This document shows, one piece after another, positions 25,545 to 34,582 of a stretch of 64,000 bases of DNA. The notes under the pieces were generated by a model. It was not told the DNA's origin and made no database searches. It saw nothing but the letters and a program-made list of their open reading frames with translations. The stretch's first letter is position 1. Each line of letters starts with the position of its first letter. Source of the DNA: Croceibacterium_A sp039927815 (GTDB taxonomy: Bacteria; Pseudomonadota; Alphaproteobacteria; Sphingomonadales; Sphingomonadaceae); the NCBI GenBank assembly GCA_039927815.1, contig JBDSUJ010000076.1:30177-94176 (forward strand), written 5' to 3'. The position numbers and the translations under genes were made by a program.

Positions 25545-26615
25545 ATGCTGTACCTGATTGCCCAATGGTTCGGCTTCGAAGGGCTGTTGAACCTGGTGCG
25601 CTATCAAAGCTTCCGTGCGGGGGCGACAATGCTGACCGCGCTGTTCCTTGGCCTGCTGATCGGGCCCAAGTTCATCAGCATGCTGCGCGTGCGCCAGGGC
25701 AAGGGCCAGCCGATCCGCGCGGACGGGCCGCAGACCCACCTGGCCAAAGTCGGTACGCCGACGATGGGCGGGCTGATGATCCTGACCTCGCTGATCGTGG
25801 CGACGGTGATCTGGATGGACCCGCGCAACCCGTTCATGTGGGCGTGCATGGCGGTCACCGTCGGGTTCGGCGTAATCGGGTTCCTCGACGATTTCGACAA
25901 AGTCACCAAGGGCAGCCACAAGGGCGTGTCGGGCAAGGTGCGCCTGCTGATGGAATTCATCGTCGCGGGGATCGCGGCGTGGATCATCGTCGATCAGGTC
26001 AGCACCAACTTATATGTGCCGTTCTTTTCCGACCGGCTTATCCCGCTCGGGCCGTTCTACTGGCTGTTCGCCGCGACGGTGATCGTGGGCTCGGGCAATT
26101 CGGTCAACCTGACCGACGGGCTCGACGGGCTGGCAACGATGCCGGTGGTGATCGCGGCGGGCGCGTTCATGGTCATCTGTTATCTTGTCGGCCGGGTCGA
26201 TTACTCGAGCTACCTGGGCATTCCCTACGTGCGGGGCGCGGGTGAGTTGGCAATCTTCTGCGCCGGGATCATGGGCGCGGGGCTGGCCTTCCTGTGGTTC
26301 AACGCGCCACCGGCGGCAGTCTTCATGGGTGACACCGGCAGCCTGGCACTGGGCGGCGCGCTCGGCGCCATCGCGGTCTCCGCGCATCACGAGATCGTGC
26401 TGGTGATAATCGGCGGACTGTTCGTGATGGAAACCGCCAGCGTGATTATCCAGGTGTTCTGGTTCAAGCGCACTGGCAAGCGGATTTTCCGTATGGCCCC
26501 GATCCATCATCACTTCGAGCAGAAGGGGTGGGCCGAGGCGACGGTGGTGATCCGGTTCTGGATCATCTCGCTGGTGCTCGCCGTGCTTGGCCTCGCGACG
26601 CTGAAAGTCCGATGA
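25545..26615 (+). CDS. mraY: Phospho-MurNAc-pentapeptide-transferase MraY
   Basis: 356 residues with about ten membrane helices. It transfers phospho-MurNAc-pentapeptide to undecaprenyl phosphate, making lipid I. Catalytic Asp-rich motifs are visible: GFLDDFDK, then NLTDGLDGLA and FMGDTGSLALGG, and MAPIHHHFE near the C-terminus. Overlaps murD by four bases. Confidence 0.97.
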   Translation: MLYLIAQWFGFEGLLNLVRYQSFRAGATMLTALFLGLLIGPKFISMLRVRQGKGQPIRADGPQTHLAKVGTPTMGGLMILTSLIVATVIWMDPRNPFMWACMAVTVGFGVIGFLDDFDKVTKGSHKGVSGKVRLLMEFIVAGIAAWIIVDQVSTNLYVPFFSDRLIPLGPFYWLFAATVIVGSGNSVNLTDGLDGLATMPVVIAAGAFMVICYLVGRVDYSSYLGIPYVRGAGELAIFCAGIMGAGLAFLWFNAPPAAVFMGDTGSLALGGALGAIAVSAHHEIVLVIIGGLFVMETASVIIQVFWFKRTGKRIFRMAPIHHHFEQKGWAEATVVIRFWIISLVLAVLGLATLKVR

Positions 26616-27958
26616 TTACCTCCGACGCCTTTCGCGGTAAACGCTACGTCGTCCTCGGACTGGCCCGCTCTGGCATGGCGACGGTTGAGGCGCTGCTGGC
26701 GAGCGGCGCTGACGTAACCGCGTGGGACCGCCGCCCGGGCCCGCGCGAGGCGCTGGCCGCGCGCGCGACGATCGCCGATCCGCTCGAGATCCAGCTCGCC
26801 GGGTTCGACGGCGTGGTCGTCTCGCCCGGCGTGCCGCTCAACACGCACCCGATCGCCGAGCGCGCCCGCGCCGCCGGGGTGCCGCTGATCGGCGATATCG
26901 AGCTGTTCGCGCAGGCCCGCGCCGGCCTGCCGCCGCACAAAGTTGTCGGGATCACCGGCACCAACGGCAAATCGACCACCACCGCGCTGATCCACCACAT
27001 CCTCCAAACCGCCGGCGTGCCGACCACGATGGGCGGCAACATCGGCTTGCCGATCCTCGGGCAGGACCCGCTGCCTGGAGGCGGGGTTTATGTGCTCGAG
27101 CTATCGAGTTATCAGATCGACCTGACCCACACCCTCGATTGCGACATCGCGATTCTGCTCAATATCACGCCCGATCATCTCGATCGGTATGAGAACTTCG
27201 AAGGGTATGCTGCGTCCAAAGCGCGCTTGCTGAAAATGCAATCGCGGGATCATCTTTGCATCGTCTCGCGCGACAGCCCGGCCAGTTTCAACATTTACCA
27301 AGACCTGCGGGATCATCGCCCGCGCGGGAACGTCCTGAGTACCACGCAGGACGACGTCGCCGATCAGTCGGCGTGGCCAACGTTGAAGGGCCCGCATAAC
27401 GCGGAGAATGTCGCTGCGGCCAAAGCGGCCTGCAAAAATCTGCGTCTGACGGATCAACAGACCGAGCGGGGCCTTCGCAGCTACCCCGGCCTGCCGCACC
27501 GGATGGAGCGGATCGGCGAGCACATTGGCGTGCTGTTCGTTAACGACAGCAAGGCCACCAATCCCACCGCCACCGCGCCCGCGTTGGCGGCGTTCCCGCG
27601 TGTCCACTGGATCGTCGGCGGGTTGCCCAAGAGCGACGACCTCGACGAATGCGCGCCGCACTTCGGTCATGTCGTCGCCGCCTATACCATCGGTGAGGCA
27701 GGCCCGCATTTCGCGGACATCCTTGAGCCCCACATGCCCGTCGAACGGTGCGAGATGCTGTGCGAGGCGACCAAGCGCGCGATCGCGGCGGCGAAACCGG
27801 GCGACACGGTGCTGTTGTCGCCCGCCTGCGCCAGCTTCGACCAGTTCCGCGATTACGAGACCCGCGGCGATGTCTTCCGCAAGATCGTCGCCAAGCTCAC
27901 CGGCCAGCCCGCTGCCGCCGCCGAGCTGTGCGAATTCTCCGCGAGGTCGGCCGCATGA
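26612..27958 (+). CDS. murD: UDP-MurNAc-L-alanine:D-glutamate ligase MurD
   Basis: 448 residues, start overlapping the mraY stop. It adds D-Glu to UDP-MurNAc-L-Ala. The N-terminal UDP-binding domain begins VVLGLARSGMA; the ATP loop is GITGTNGKSTTTAL; LELSSYQID, NITPDHLDRY and FVNDSKATNP are Mur-ligase motifs in order, with LSPACASFDQF at the C-terminus. Overlaps ftsW by four bases. Confidence 0.97.
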   Translation: MITSDAFRGKRYVVLGLARSGMATVEALLASGADVTAWDRRPGPREALAARATIADPLEIQLAGFDGVVVSPGVPLNTHPIAERARAAGVPLIGDIELFAQARAGLPPHKVVGITGTNGKSTTTALIHHILQTAGVPTTMGGNIGLPILGQDPLPGGGVYVLELSSYQIDLTHTLDCDIAILLNITPDHLDRYENFEGYAASKARLLKMQSRDHLCIVSRDSPASFNIYQDLRDHRPRGNVLSTTQDDVADQSAWPTLKGPHNAENVAAAKAACKNLRLTDQQTERGLRSYPGLPHRMERIGEHIGVLFVNDSKATNPTATAPALAAFPRVHWIVGGLPKSDDLDECAPHFGHVVAAYTIGEAGPHFADILEPHMPVERCEMLCEATKRAIAAAKPGDTVLLSPACASFDQFRDYETRGDVFRKIVAKLTGQPAAAAELCEFSARSAA

Positions 27959-29178
27959 CCCAGGTCCGCCCGTTTATCCCAACTCTCAGTGCCGCGTCGG
28001 CGCCGCCGCGCATCCGGACCAGCCGCCGGCGCGAGCTGAAAATCTGGTGGCGCGAGGTCGATCGGGTGCTGCTGCTGCTGGTGCTGCTGCTGATGACCAT
28101 CGGCACGATCGCCGTCGCCGCCGCGTCGCCCTCGGCCGCGCGGCGGCTGTCGACCGCCCACACCCAGCTTAACGACATGCGGTTCCTGTGGCTCGATTTA
28201 CGCTGGCAGGCGCTCGGACTGGTGGTGATGGTCGCGACTTCGCTCCTCCCCAAGACCCTGGTCCGGCGCGGGGCGATCCTGCTCGCCGCGGCGATGCTGG
28301 TCGGCCTGCTGCTGGTTCCGATTATCGGCACGGAGGTCAACGGTGCGCGCCGCTGGCTCAACCTGGGGATCAGCCTGCAGCCGTCTGAATTTCTGAAACC
28401 CGCGTTCGTGGTGGTGACCGCGTGGATCCTGGCGTGGAAGCTGCGCGACCCGGATCTGCCGGTGATCAGTATTAGTGCCGGGCTGCTCGGGCTGATCGTG
28501 GCGCTGCTGATGATGCAGCCGAACCTGGGCGATGCGATCCTGTTCGTCGGCAGCTGGTTCGTGCTGGCGCTGATCGCCGGTCTGCCGACCAAGCGGCTGA
28601 TGCTGCTGGGGGCATTCGGCGTCGGGCTGCTTGCGCTGGCTTATGTGTTCTACGACAATGCCCGCCACCGCATCGACAGTTTCCTCGGCGGTGGGACCGC
28701 GTTCGACCAGGTCGACCTGGCCAGCCGCACGCTGATGGCCGGGGGGTGGACCGGCACCGGACTGTGGCTGGGTGAGAAAAAGATGATGCTGCCCGAAGCG
28801 CAGACCGACTACATCTTCTCGGTTATCGGCGAGGAATTCGGCCTGTTGAGCTGCGCGCTGGTGGTGATCATCTACCTCGCCATGGTGGTCCGGACATTGT
28901 CGCGCCTGTTGGATGAGGACAATCTGTTCACCGTTCTCGCTGGGTCAGGCCTCGCGGCGCTGCTCGGCGGGCAGGCGTTCATCAACATCCTCGTCAACTT
29001 GCAACTATTCCCGTCCAAGGGGATGACGCTGCCGTTGGTCAGCTATGGCGGATCGTCGACCGTGGCGCAGTGCTTCCTGGTCGGCATGCTGCTGGCGATC
29101 ACCCGCCGCAATCCGTGCCTCGACCGCGAGAAATTCGATCTGCGCGAAGCGCTCGAGAAGCACGAGAACGTCCGGTGA
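27955..29178 (+). CDS. ftsW: Septal peptidoglycan glycosyltransferase FtsW
   Basis: 407 residues, SEDS family with about ten membrane helices. It polymerises lipid II at the septum with FtsI. Visible motifs are NGARRWLNLG, LQPSEFLKPAFV, MMQPNLGD, the EAQTDYIFSVIGEEFG segment with the catalytic-loop acidic residues, and PLVSYGGSS. A 40-residue cytoplasmic basic N-terminus precedes the first helix. Its place between murD and murG identifies FtsW rather than RodA. Confidence 0.95.
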   Translation: MTQVRPFIPTLSAASAPPRIRTSRRRELKIWWREVDRVLLLLVLLLMTIGTIAVAAASPSAARRLSTAHTQLNDMRFLWLDLRWQALGLVVMVATSLLPKTLVRRGAILLAAAMLVGLLLVPIIGTEVNGARRWLNLGISLQPSEFLKPAFVVVTAWILAWKLRDPDLPVISISAGLLGLIVALLMMQPNLGDAILFVGSWFVLALIAGLPTKRLMLLGAFGVGLLALAYVFYDNARHRIDSFLGGGTAFDQVDLASRTLMAGGWTGTGLWLGEKKMMLPEAQTDYIFSVIGEEFGLLSCALVVIIYLAMVVRTLSRLLDEDNLFTVLAGSGLAALLGGQAFINILVNLQLFPSKGMTLPLVSYGGSSTVAQCFLVGMLLAITRRNPCLDREKFDLREALEKHENVR

Positions 29179-30353
29179 CCGGGCCGACGCGCCATTACGT
29201 GCTCGCGGCGGGCGGCACAGGTGGGCACCTGAGCCCGGCATTCGCGCTGGCGGAGGAACTGGATCGGCGCGGGCATCATGTCGCGCTGATCACCGATGCG
29301 CGCGGCGATGCGATCCCCGGCAAGCCCGATTTCCTGCCGGCGCATGTCCTGCCCGCGGGCCGCGTCGGCAAGAACCCGCTCGGGTGGCCGGCGGGCCTGT
29401 CCGCGGTGCTCGAAGGGCGGGCGATGGCGCGCCGGTTGTACGACAGCTTCGCGCCAAGCGCGGTGGTCGGGTTCGGCGGTTACCCCGCGTTGCCCGCGCT
29501 GCTGGCGGCCAGCGCAGCGGGTATCGGCACGGTCATCCACGAGCAGAACGCGGTCCTTGGACGCGTGAACCGGCTGCTGGCTGGCCGGGTCGATGCAATC
29601 GCCACCGCTTATCCGCAAATCGATCGGCTGGCGGCGAAGCACCAGCGCAAGGTCCACCTTGTCGGCAACCCAGTGCGCGCCGAAGTGCTCGCGCTGCGTG
29701 AGGAGCCATTTCCACCGTTTACCGAGGACGGGTTGCTGCGGGTGCTGGTGACCGGCGGCAGCCAGGGCGCACGAATCCTGTCCGACGTCGTGCCCGACGG
29801 TCTGGCGATGCTTCCCCCGGCGCTGCGCTCGCGGTTGCAGGTGACCCAGCAATGCCGCCCCGAAGACCTCCCCGGTGTCCGCGAACGTTACGCCAAACAT
29901 GGCATCCCGGCGCATCTGGCGAGCTTCTTCGAGGACATGGCCGCGCGGCTGGCCGATGCCCATCTGTTCATCGGCCGCGCGGGCGCCTCGACTATTGCCG
30001 AACTCACCGCGGTCGGGCGTCCGGCGATACTGGTCCCGCTGCCTATAGCCACCGACGATCATCAGGCCGCCAATGTGCGCGAAATCGTCAAGGCGGGGGG
30101 TGCGCGCTCGATCCGCCAGCATAACTTCACCGCCAGCGAACTCGCCAAGCAGATCCAGGCGCTGGCGCTTCATCCCGAGACACTCGCCAATGCCGCCCAC
30201 GCGGCGTGGAATTGCGGACGGCCGAAGGCGGCCAGCGATCTTGCCGACCTGGTTGAAAGCTTTGGCGGCGCGCCGATCCAAGACGTGATCAGGCTCGCCA
30301 GCGAAGCGCCCCCGGGTTCGAGCGCGGCCTACGCCGCTGGCGTGCCGACATGA
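29175..30353 (+). CDS. murG: UDP-GlcNAc:lipid I N-acetylglucosaminyltransferase MurG
   Basis: 392 residues, GTG start inside a GTGA overlap with ftsW. It makes lipid II at the inner face of the membrane. The first glycine loop is AAGGTGGHLSPAFALAEEL, followed by VVGFGGYPALPAL, VIHEQNAVLGRVNR, the second loop VTGGSQGARILS, and the UDP-binding IGRAGASTIAEL and DDHQAANV motifs. The C-terminus is about 30 residues longer than E. coli MurG. Confidence 0.96.
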   Translation: MTGPTRHYVLAAGGTGGHLSPAFALAEELDRRGHHVALITDARGDAIPGKPDFLPAHVLPAGRVGKNPLGWPAGLSAVLEGRAMARRLYDSFAPSAVVGFGGYPALPALLAASAAGIGTVIHEQNAVLGRVNRLLAGRVDAIATAYPQIDRLAAKHQRKVHLVGNPVRAEVLALREEPFPPFTEDGLLRVLVTGGSQGARILSDVVPDGLAMLPPALRSRLQVTQQCRPEDLPGVRERYAKHGIPAHLASFFEDMAARLADAHLFIGRAGASTIAELTAVGRPAILVPLPIATDDHQAANVREIVKAGGARSIRQHNFTASELAKQIQALALHPETLANAAHAAWNCGRPKAASDLADLVESFGGAPIQDVIRLASEAPPGSSAAYAAGVPT

Positions 30354-31756
30354 AGGCGGTCGGGACGGATATCGGCACGATCCATTTCGTCGGCATCGGC
30401 GGCATCGGGATGTCGGGCATTGCCGAGGTGATGCACAATCTCGGCTACCAGGTGCAGGGCTCGGATCTTGCCGAAAGCGCTTCGGTCGAACGGCTGCGGG
30501 CGCGCGGGATCGCGGTCACGATCGGGCACGCGGCGGGCAACCTTGGCGATGCGGCGGTGGTTGTCACCTCAACCGCGGTCAAGCGCGACAACCCCGAAGT
30601 TGCCGCCGCGCTCGCGCGCCGCGTTCCCGTGGTGCGCCGCGCAGAGATGCTGGCTGAGCTGATGCGGCTCAAGCGCACGGTGGCGGTTGCCGGCACCCAC
30701 GGCAAGACCACCACCACCAGCATGGTCGCGACCCTGCTCGACGCCGGCGGGCTCGACCCGACAGTGATCAACGGCGGGATCATCGAAAGTTATGGTTCCA
30801 ACGCCCGGCTCGGCGAAGGTGAGTGGATGGTCGTGGAGGCCGACGAGAGCGACGGCAGCTTCCTGCGCCTCGACGGGACTATCGCCATCGTCACCAACAT
30901 CGATCCGGAGCACCTCGAGCACTGGGGCGATTTCGAGGCCATCAAGCGCGGGTTCCTCGAATTTGTCGAGAACGTGCCGTTCTATGGCGCGGCGGTGCTG
31001 TGCCTCGATCATCCCGAAGTGCGCAACCTGATCCGGCGCGTGCGCGACCGACGGGTGATCACCTATGGCTTTGCCGGGGATGCCGACTGGCGTGCCGAGG
31101 CGATCCGCTCGAACGACGGCGGCAACCTGTTCGACGCGGTTCACACCGACCGCGACGGGATCCAGCGGCGAATCAGCAATATCGCGCTGCCGATGCCGGG
31201 ACGGCATAATATTCAGAACGCGCTAGCCGCCATTGCGGTGGCAGCGGAACTGGGCTGCAGCGACGAGACCGTCCGCAGCGGGTTCGCTCGCTTTGGGGGT
31301 GTGCGCCGGCGGTTTACCCGCGTCGGCGAAGTTTCCGGGGCGACGGTGATCGACGACTACGCTCACCACCCGGTCGAAATCCGCGCGGTGCTGTCTGCCG
31401 CGCGCGAGTCGGCGAAAGGCCGGGTCATCGCGGTCGCCCAGCCGCATCGCTACACACGGCTGCGCGACCTGATGAGCGAGTTCCAGGGCGCGTTCGGCGA
31501 TGCCGACATCGTGTTCGCGGCCCCGGTCTACCCGGCCGGCGAGCAACCGATCGATGGCGTCGACAGCGCGGCGCTGGTGGCAGGCATGGACCATCCCTGC
31601 GCCGCGCTGATTTCCGGACCCGACGACCTGGCGCGGACGCTCGCCGGGCTGATCCGGCCCGGAGACATGATCGTGTGCCTGGGCGCGGGCGACATCACCA
31701 AGTGGGCCGCGGGGCTCGCTGGCGGCGTCGCTCACGCACAGCGGGAGCTCGCCTGA
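30350..31756 (+). CDS. murC: UDP-MurNAc:L-alanine ligase MurC
   Basis: 468 residues. The first amino acid ligase of the pathway. The UDP-binding loop is HFVGIGGIGMSGIAEV, the ATP loop is AGTHGKTTTTSM, then VEADESDGSFLRL, NIDPEHLEHW and VIDDYAHHPVEI. It overlaps murG by four bases and murB by one. Confidence 0.97.
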   Translation: MKAVGTDIGTIHFVGIGGIGMSGIAEVMHNLGYQVQGSDLAESASVERLRARGIAVTIGHAAGNLGDAAVVVTSTAVKRDNPEVAAALARRVPVVRRAEMLAELMRLKRTVAVAGTHGKTTTTSMVATLLDAGGLDPTVINGGIIESYGSNARLGEGEWMVVEADESDGSFLRLDGTIAIVTNIDPEHLEHWGDFEAIKRGFLEFVENVPFYGAAVLCLDHPEVRNLIRRVRDRRVITYGFAGDADWRAEAIRSNDGGNLFDAVHTDRDGIQRRISNIALPMPGRHNIQNALAAIAVAAELGCSDETVRSGFARFGGVRRRFTRVGEVSGATVIDDYAHHPVEIRAVLSAARESAKGRVIAVAQPHRYTRLRDLMSEFQGAFGDADIVFAAPVYPAGEQPIDGVDSAALVAGMDHPCAALISGPDDLARTLAGLIRPGDMIVCLGAGDITKWAAGLAGGVAHAQRELA

Positions 31757-32682
31757 TGGAACAGATGGGCGAGCATGGGCGCGGGTCCGACGACAGCTCG
31801 GTGATGCCGCGCGTGCGCGGAAAACTGACGCAAGATGCCTCGCTGGCGCCGCTGACCTGGTTCAAGACTGGCGGCACCGCCGACTGGTTGTTCGAACCCG
31901 CCGACGCCGACGACCTGACCGGCTTCCTCGAGGAACTCGAGGAGGACATGCCGGTCATGGCGCTCGGCCTGGGCTCCAACCTGATCGTGCGCGATGGCGG
32001 GGTCCCTGGCGTGGTGGTGCGGCTGGGCAAGGCTTTCGCCGGGGTCGAAGTGCGCCGCGACTGCGTGATCGAGTGTGGTGGTGGAGCGAGCGGCATCCTG
32101 GTCGCGTCGTCAGCGCGCGATGCTGGGATCGCGGGCCTCGAATTCCTGCGCGGAATCCCGGGCACCGTCGGTGGATTCGTGAGGATGAACGGCGGCGCCT
32201 ACGGGCGCGAGGTGGCGGACATTCTGGTCGACTGCGACGTGGTCCTGCCAGGGGGAGAGCTGGTAACCTTGCCGGTCGCCGACCTCGCGTATGCCTATCG
32301 CCATTCGCGCTTGCCCGAAGGCGCGATCGTGGTCTCCGCACGGTTCCACGGCGCGCCGGGCAAAACCGTGGAGATCGGCGCCGAGATGGACCGCATCGCC
32401 TTCGCGCGCGAGGAATCGCAGCCGCTGCGGACCAAGACCGGCGGCTCCACTTTCAAGAACCCGGCCGGGGACAAGGCCTGGCGGCTGGTCGATGCGGCCG
32501 GCTGCCGCGGGCTGAGGCAGGGCGGGGCCCAGGTCAGCGACAAGCACGCCAACTTCCTCATCAACACCGGCGACGCGACCAGCGCCGACATCGAAGGCCT
32601 CGGCGAACAAGTGCGCGAGCGCGTGGCGGGCAGCCAGGGCGTGACGCTGGAATGGGAAATCGAACGCGTGGGCCGATGGTAG
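31756..32682 (+). CDS. murB: UDP-N-acetylenolpyruvoylglucosamine reductase MurB
   Basis: 308 residues, a type II (short) MurB. An FAD/NADPH enzyme producing UDP-MurNAc. FAD-binding motifs are WFKTGGTADWL, LGLGSNLIVRDGG and GIPGTVGGFVRMNGGAYG; the C-terminal GGSTFKNP and GGAQVSDKHANFLIN carry the proton-donor region. Start ATG shares one base with the murC stop. Confidence 0.96.
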   Translation: MEQMGEHGRGSDDSSVMPRVRGKLTQDASLAPLTWFKTGGTADWLFEPADADDLTGFLEELEEDMPVMALGLGSNLIVRDGGVPGVVVRLGKAFAGVEVRRDCVIECGGGASGILVASSARDAGIAGLEFLRGIPGTVGGFVRMNGGAYGREVADILVDCDVVLPGGELVTLPVADLAYAYRHSRLPEGAIVVSARFHGAPGKTVEIGAEMDRIAFAREESQPLRTKTGGSTFKNPAGDKAWRLVDAAGCRGLRQGGAQVSDKHANFLINTGDATSADIEGLGEQVRERVAGSQGVTLEWEIERVGRW

Positions 32683-33644
32683 CGCTCCCCAAACTTCATG
32701 TCGCCGTGCTGATGGGCGGGTGGGCGAGCGAGCGCCCGGTCTCGCTGATGAGCGGCACGGGAGTCGCCGATGCGCTCGAGGCGCGGGGACACCGGGTCAC
32801 CCGGATCGACATGGACCGCGAAGTGGCGCTGCGCCTGCACGAGGCCCGGCCCGACGTGGTGTTCAACGCGCTTCACGGCGTGCCGGGCGAGGACGGCACG
32901 GTGCAGGGCCTGATGGACCTGATGGGAATTCCTTATACCCACTCGGGTCTGCAGACGTCGGTCATCGCAATCGACAAGGAACTGACCAAGCACGCGCTGG
33001 TCCCGCATGGCATCCCGATGCCCGGCGGGCGGATGGTCAAGTGCGAAGACTTGTATCTTGGCGACCCATTGGCCCGGCCCTATGTGCTCAAGCCCGTCAA
33101 CGAGGGTTCGTCGGTCGGGGTCGCCATCATCACCGACCAGAGCAATTGCGGCACTCCGATCCGGCGGGATGCCGAAGGGCCTTGGCAGCGCTTCGACAGC
33201 CTGCTCGCCGAACCCTACATCCGCGGGCGCGAGCTGACCGCGGCGGTGCTCGGCGACCGGGCCCTGCTGGTGACCGAGCTGGTCCCCAAGAGCGGGTTCT
33301 ATGACTTCGACGCCAAATACACCGACGGGATGACCGAACATGTCTGCCCGGCGCGAATTCCGCCGGAGATCGAGGCGCTGTGCCTCGACTATGCGCTCAG
33401 GGCGCACCGCCTGCTCGGCTGCCGCGGGACCAGCCGGTCGGACTTCCGGTGGGACGATGAACAAGGCGCCGAGGGGCTGTTCCTGCTCGAGACCAATACC
33501 CAGCCGGGGATGACCCCGCTCAGCCTGGTGCCCGAACAGGCGCGCCACTGCGGCATCGAATATGGCGAGCTGGTCGAGATCGTGATCGCGGAAGCGCTGC
33601 TCCACGCCGGACAACTGGCCAAACGCGATGTGGGAGCGGGCTGA
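32676..33644 (+). CDS. ddl: D-alanine:D-alanine ligase
   Basis: 322 residues, start overlapping the murB stop by seven bases. ATP-grasp enzyme making the D-Ala-D-Ala dipeptide used by MurF. Visible motifs are VLMGGWASERPVSLMSG, NALHGVPGEDGTVQG, PYVLKPVNEGSSVGV and the C-terminal metal-binding LLETNTQPGMTPLSL. The last residues overlap ftsQ by one base. Confidence 0.96.
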   Translation: MVALPKLHVAVLMGGWASERPVSLMSGTGVADALEARGHRVTRIDMDREVALRLHEARPDVVFNALHGVPGEDGTVQGLMDLMGIPYTHSGLQTSVIAIDKELTKHALVPHGIPMPGGRMVKCEDLYLGDPLARPYVLKPVNEGSSVGVAIITDQSNCGTPIRRDAEGPWQRFDSLLAEPYIRGRELTAAVLGDRALLVTELVPKSGFYDFDAKYTDGMTEHVCPARIPPEIEALCLDYALRAHRLLGCRGTSRSDFRWDDEQGAEGLFLLETNTQPGMTPLSLVPEQARHCGIEYGELVEIVIAEALLHAGQLAKRDVGAG

Positions 33645-34582
33645 TGGTCGAGACACTTCGCCGCCAGGCCCCCACGGTACGCCGTCAGGTGCGCCGGCAG
33701 GGTACCCAGGCCAAAGTCCGCCGTGCGCGCAAGCAGACCAGCGGGCTTGTCGAAGCGATCATGCAGGTGCTGCCGTTCACCGAAGAGCAGTTGCAGCGTG
33801 CGTTTCTGATTGCGATCCTGGCGGGCGCCGTGGCGATCGCCTGGTTAATCGCCAGTCTGGCCGGGCTGACTTTACTGCTCGACCAGAAATGGGCCAGCGC
33901 GGCTGCCGATGCCGGCTTTGAGGTCCGCAAGGTCGAAGTGCGCGGCGTGCACCGGATGAACGAGCTCAAGGTTTACGAGCGGGTGCTGGGCGAGCGCGAC
34001 CGGGCCATGCCGCAAGTCGATCTGCAAGCCTTGCGCGGTTCGCTGATGGAGCTGTCGTGGGTCAAGGATGCACGCGTCTCGCGTCAGCTGCCCGACACGA
34101 TCGTGGTAGATATTGTCGAACGCACCCCGCATGCGGTGCTGAAGAAGCCTGACCGGCTGGTGCTGATCGACGGCGAAGGGCACATGCTCGAACCGATCTC
34201 GGCGGCCCAGGCCAAGGGCCAGCTGGTGATCTCCGGCCCGGGCGCGCAAGCGAAAGTCGAGGACCTGACCGCGCTGCTCGACGCCGCGCCTGCGCTTAAG
34301 CCGCAAGTCGCGAGCGCCGAATGGGTCGGCAATCGCCGGTGGAATCTCACGTTCGGGACCGGCCAGGTGCTCGCGCTGCCCGAAGGCACCAAGCCCTCGG
34401 CTGCCGCGCTGGTCACGTTCGCGCAGGCCGACGGGGTCAACCGGCTGATCGGCGGGCGCGCGGTGGCGTTCGACTTGCGCGTGCCGGGGCGGATGTATCT
34501 GCGCTGCCCAGAATGCCGGGCCCAGCAGGACGCCGCCAAGGCCGCCAAGGCCGCCGACGCGGCCAAGGCGAGCACGACCTGA
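33644..34582 (+). CDS. ftsQ: Cell division protein FtsQ
   Basis: 312 residues. A very basic 50-residue cytoplasmic N-terminus (RRQAPTVRRQVRRQ) precedes one membrane helix (about 60-82), then a POTRA domain (FEVRKVEVRGVHRMNELKVYERV) and the FtsQ beta domain (WVKDARVSRQLPDTIVVDIVERTP). FtsQ recruits FtsL/FtsB to the divisome. The last ~25 residues are Ala/Lys-rich and follow a CPEC pair. Its stop shares one base with the ftsA start. Confidence 0.94.
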   Translation: MVETLRRQAPTVRRQVRRQGTQAKVRRARKQTSGLVEAIMQVLPFTEEQLQRAFLIAILAGAVAIAWLIASLAGLTLLLDQKWASAAADAGFEVRKVEVRGVHRMNELKVYERVLGERDRAMPQVDLQALRGSLMELSWVKDARVSRQLPDTIVVDIVERTPHAVLKKPDRLVLIDGEGHMLEPISAAQAKGQLVISGPGAQAKVEDLTALLDAAPALKPQVASAEWVGNRRWNLTFGTGQVLALPEGTKPSAAALVTFAQADGVNRLIGGRAVAFDLRVPGRMYLRCPECRAQQDAAKAAKAADAAKASTT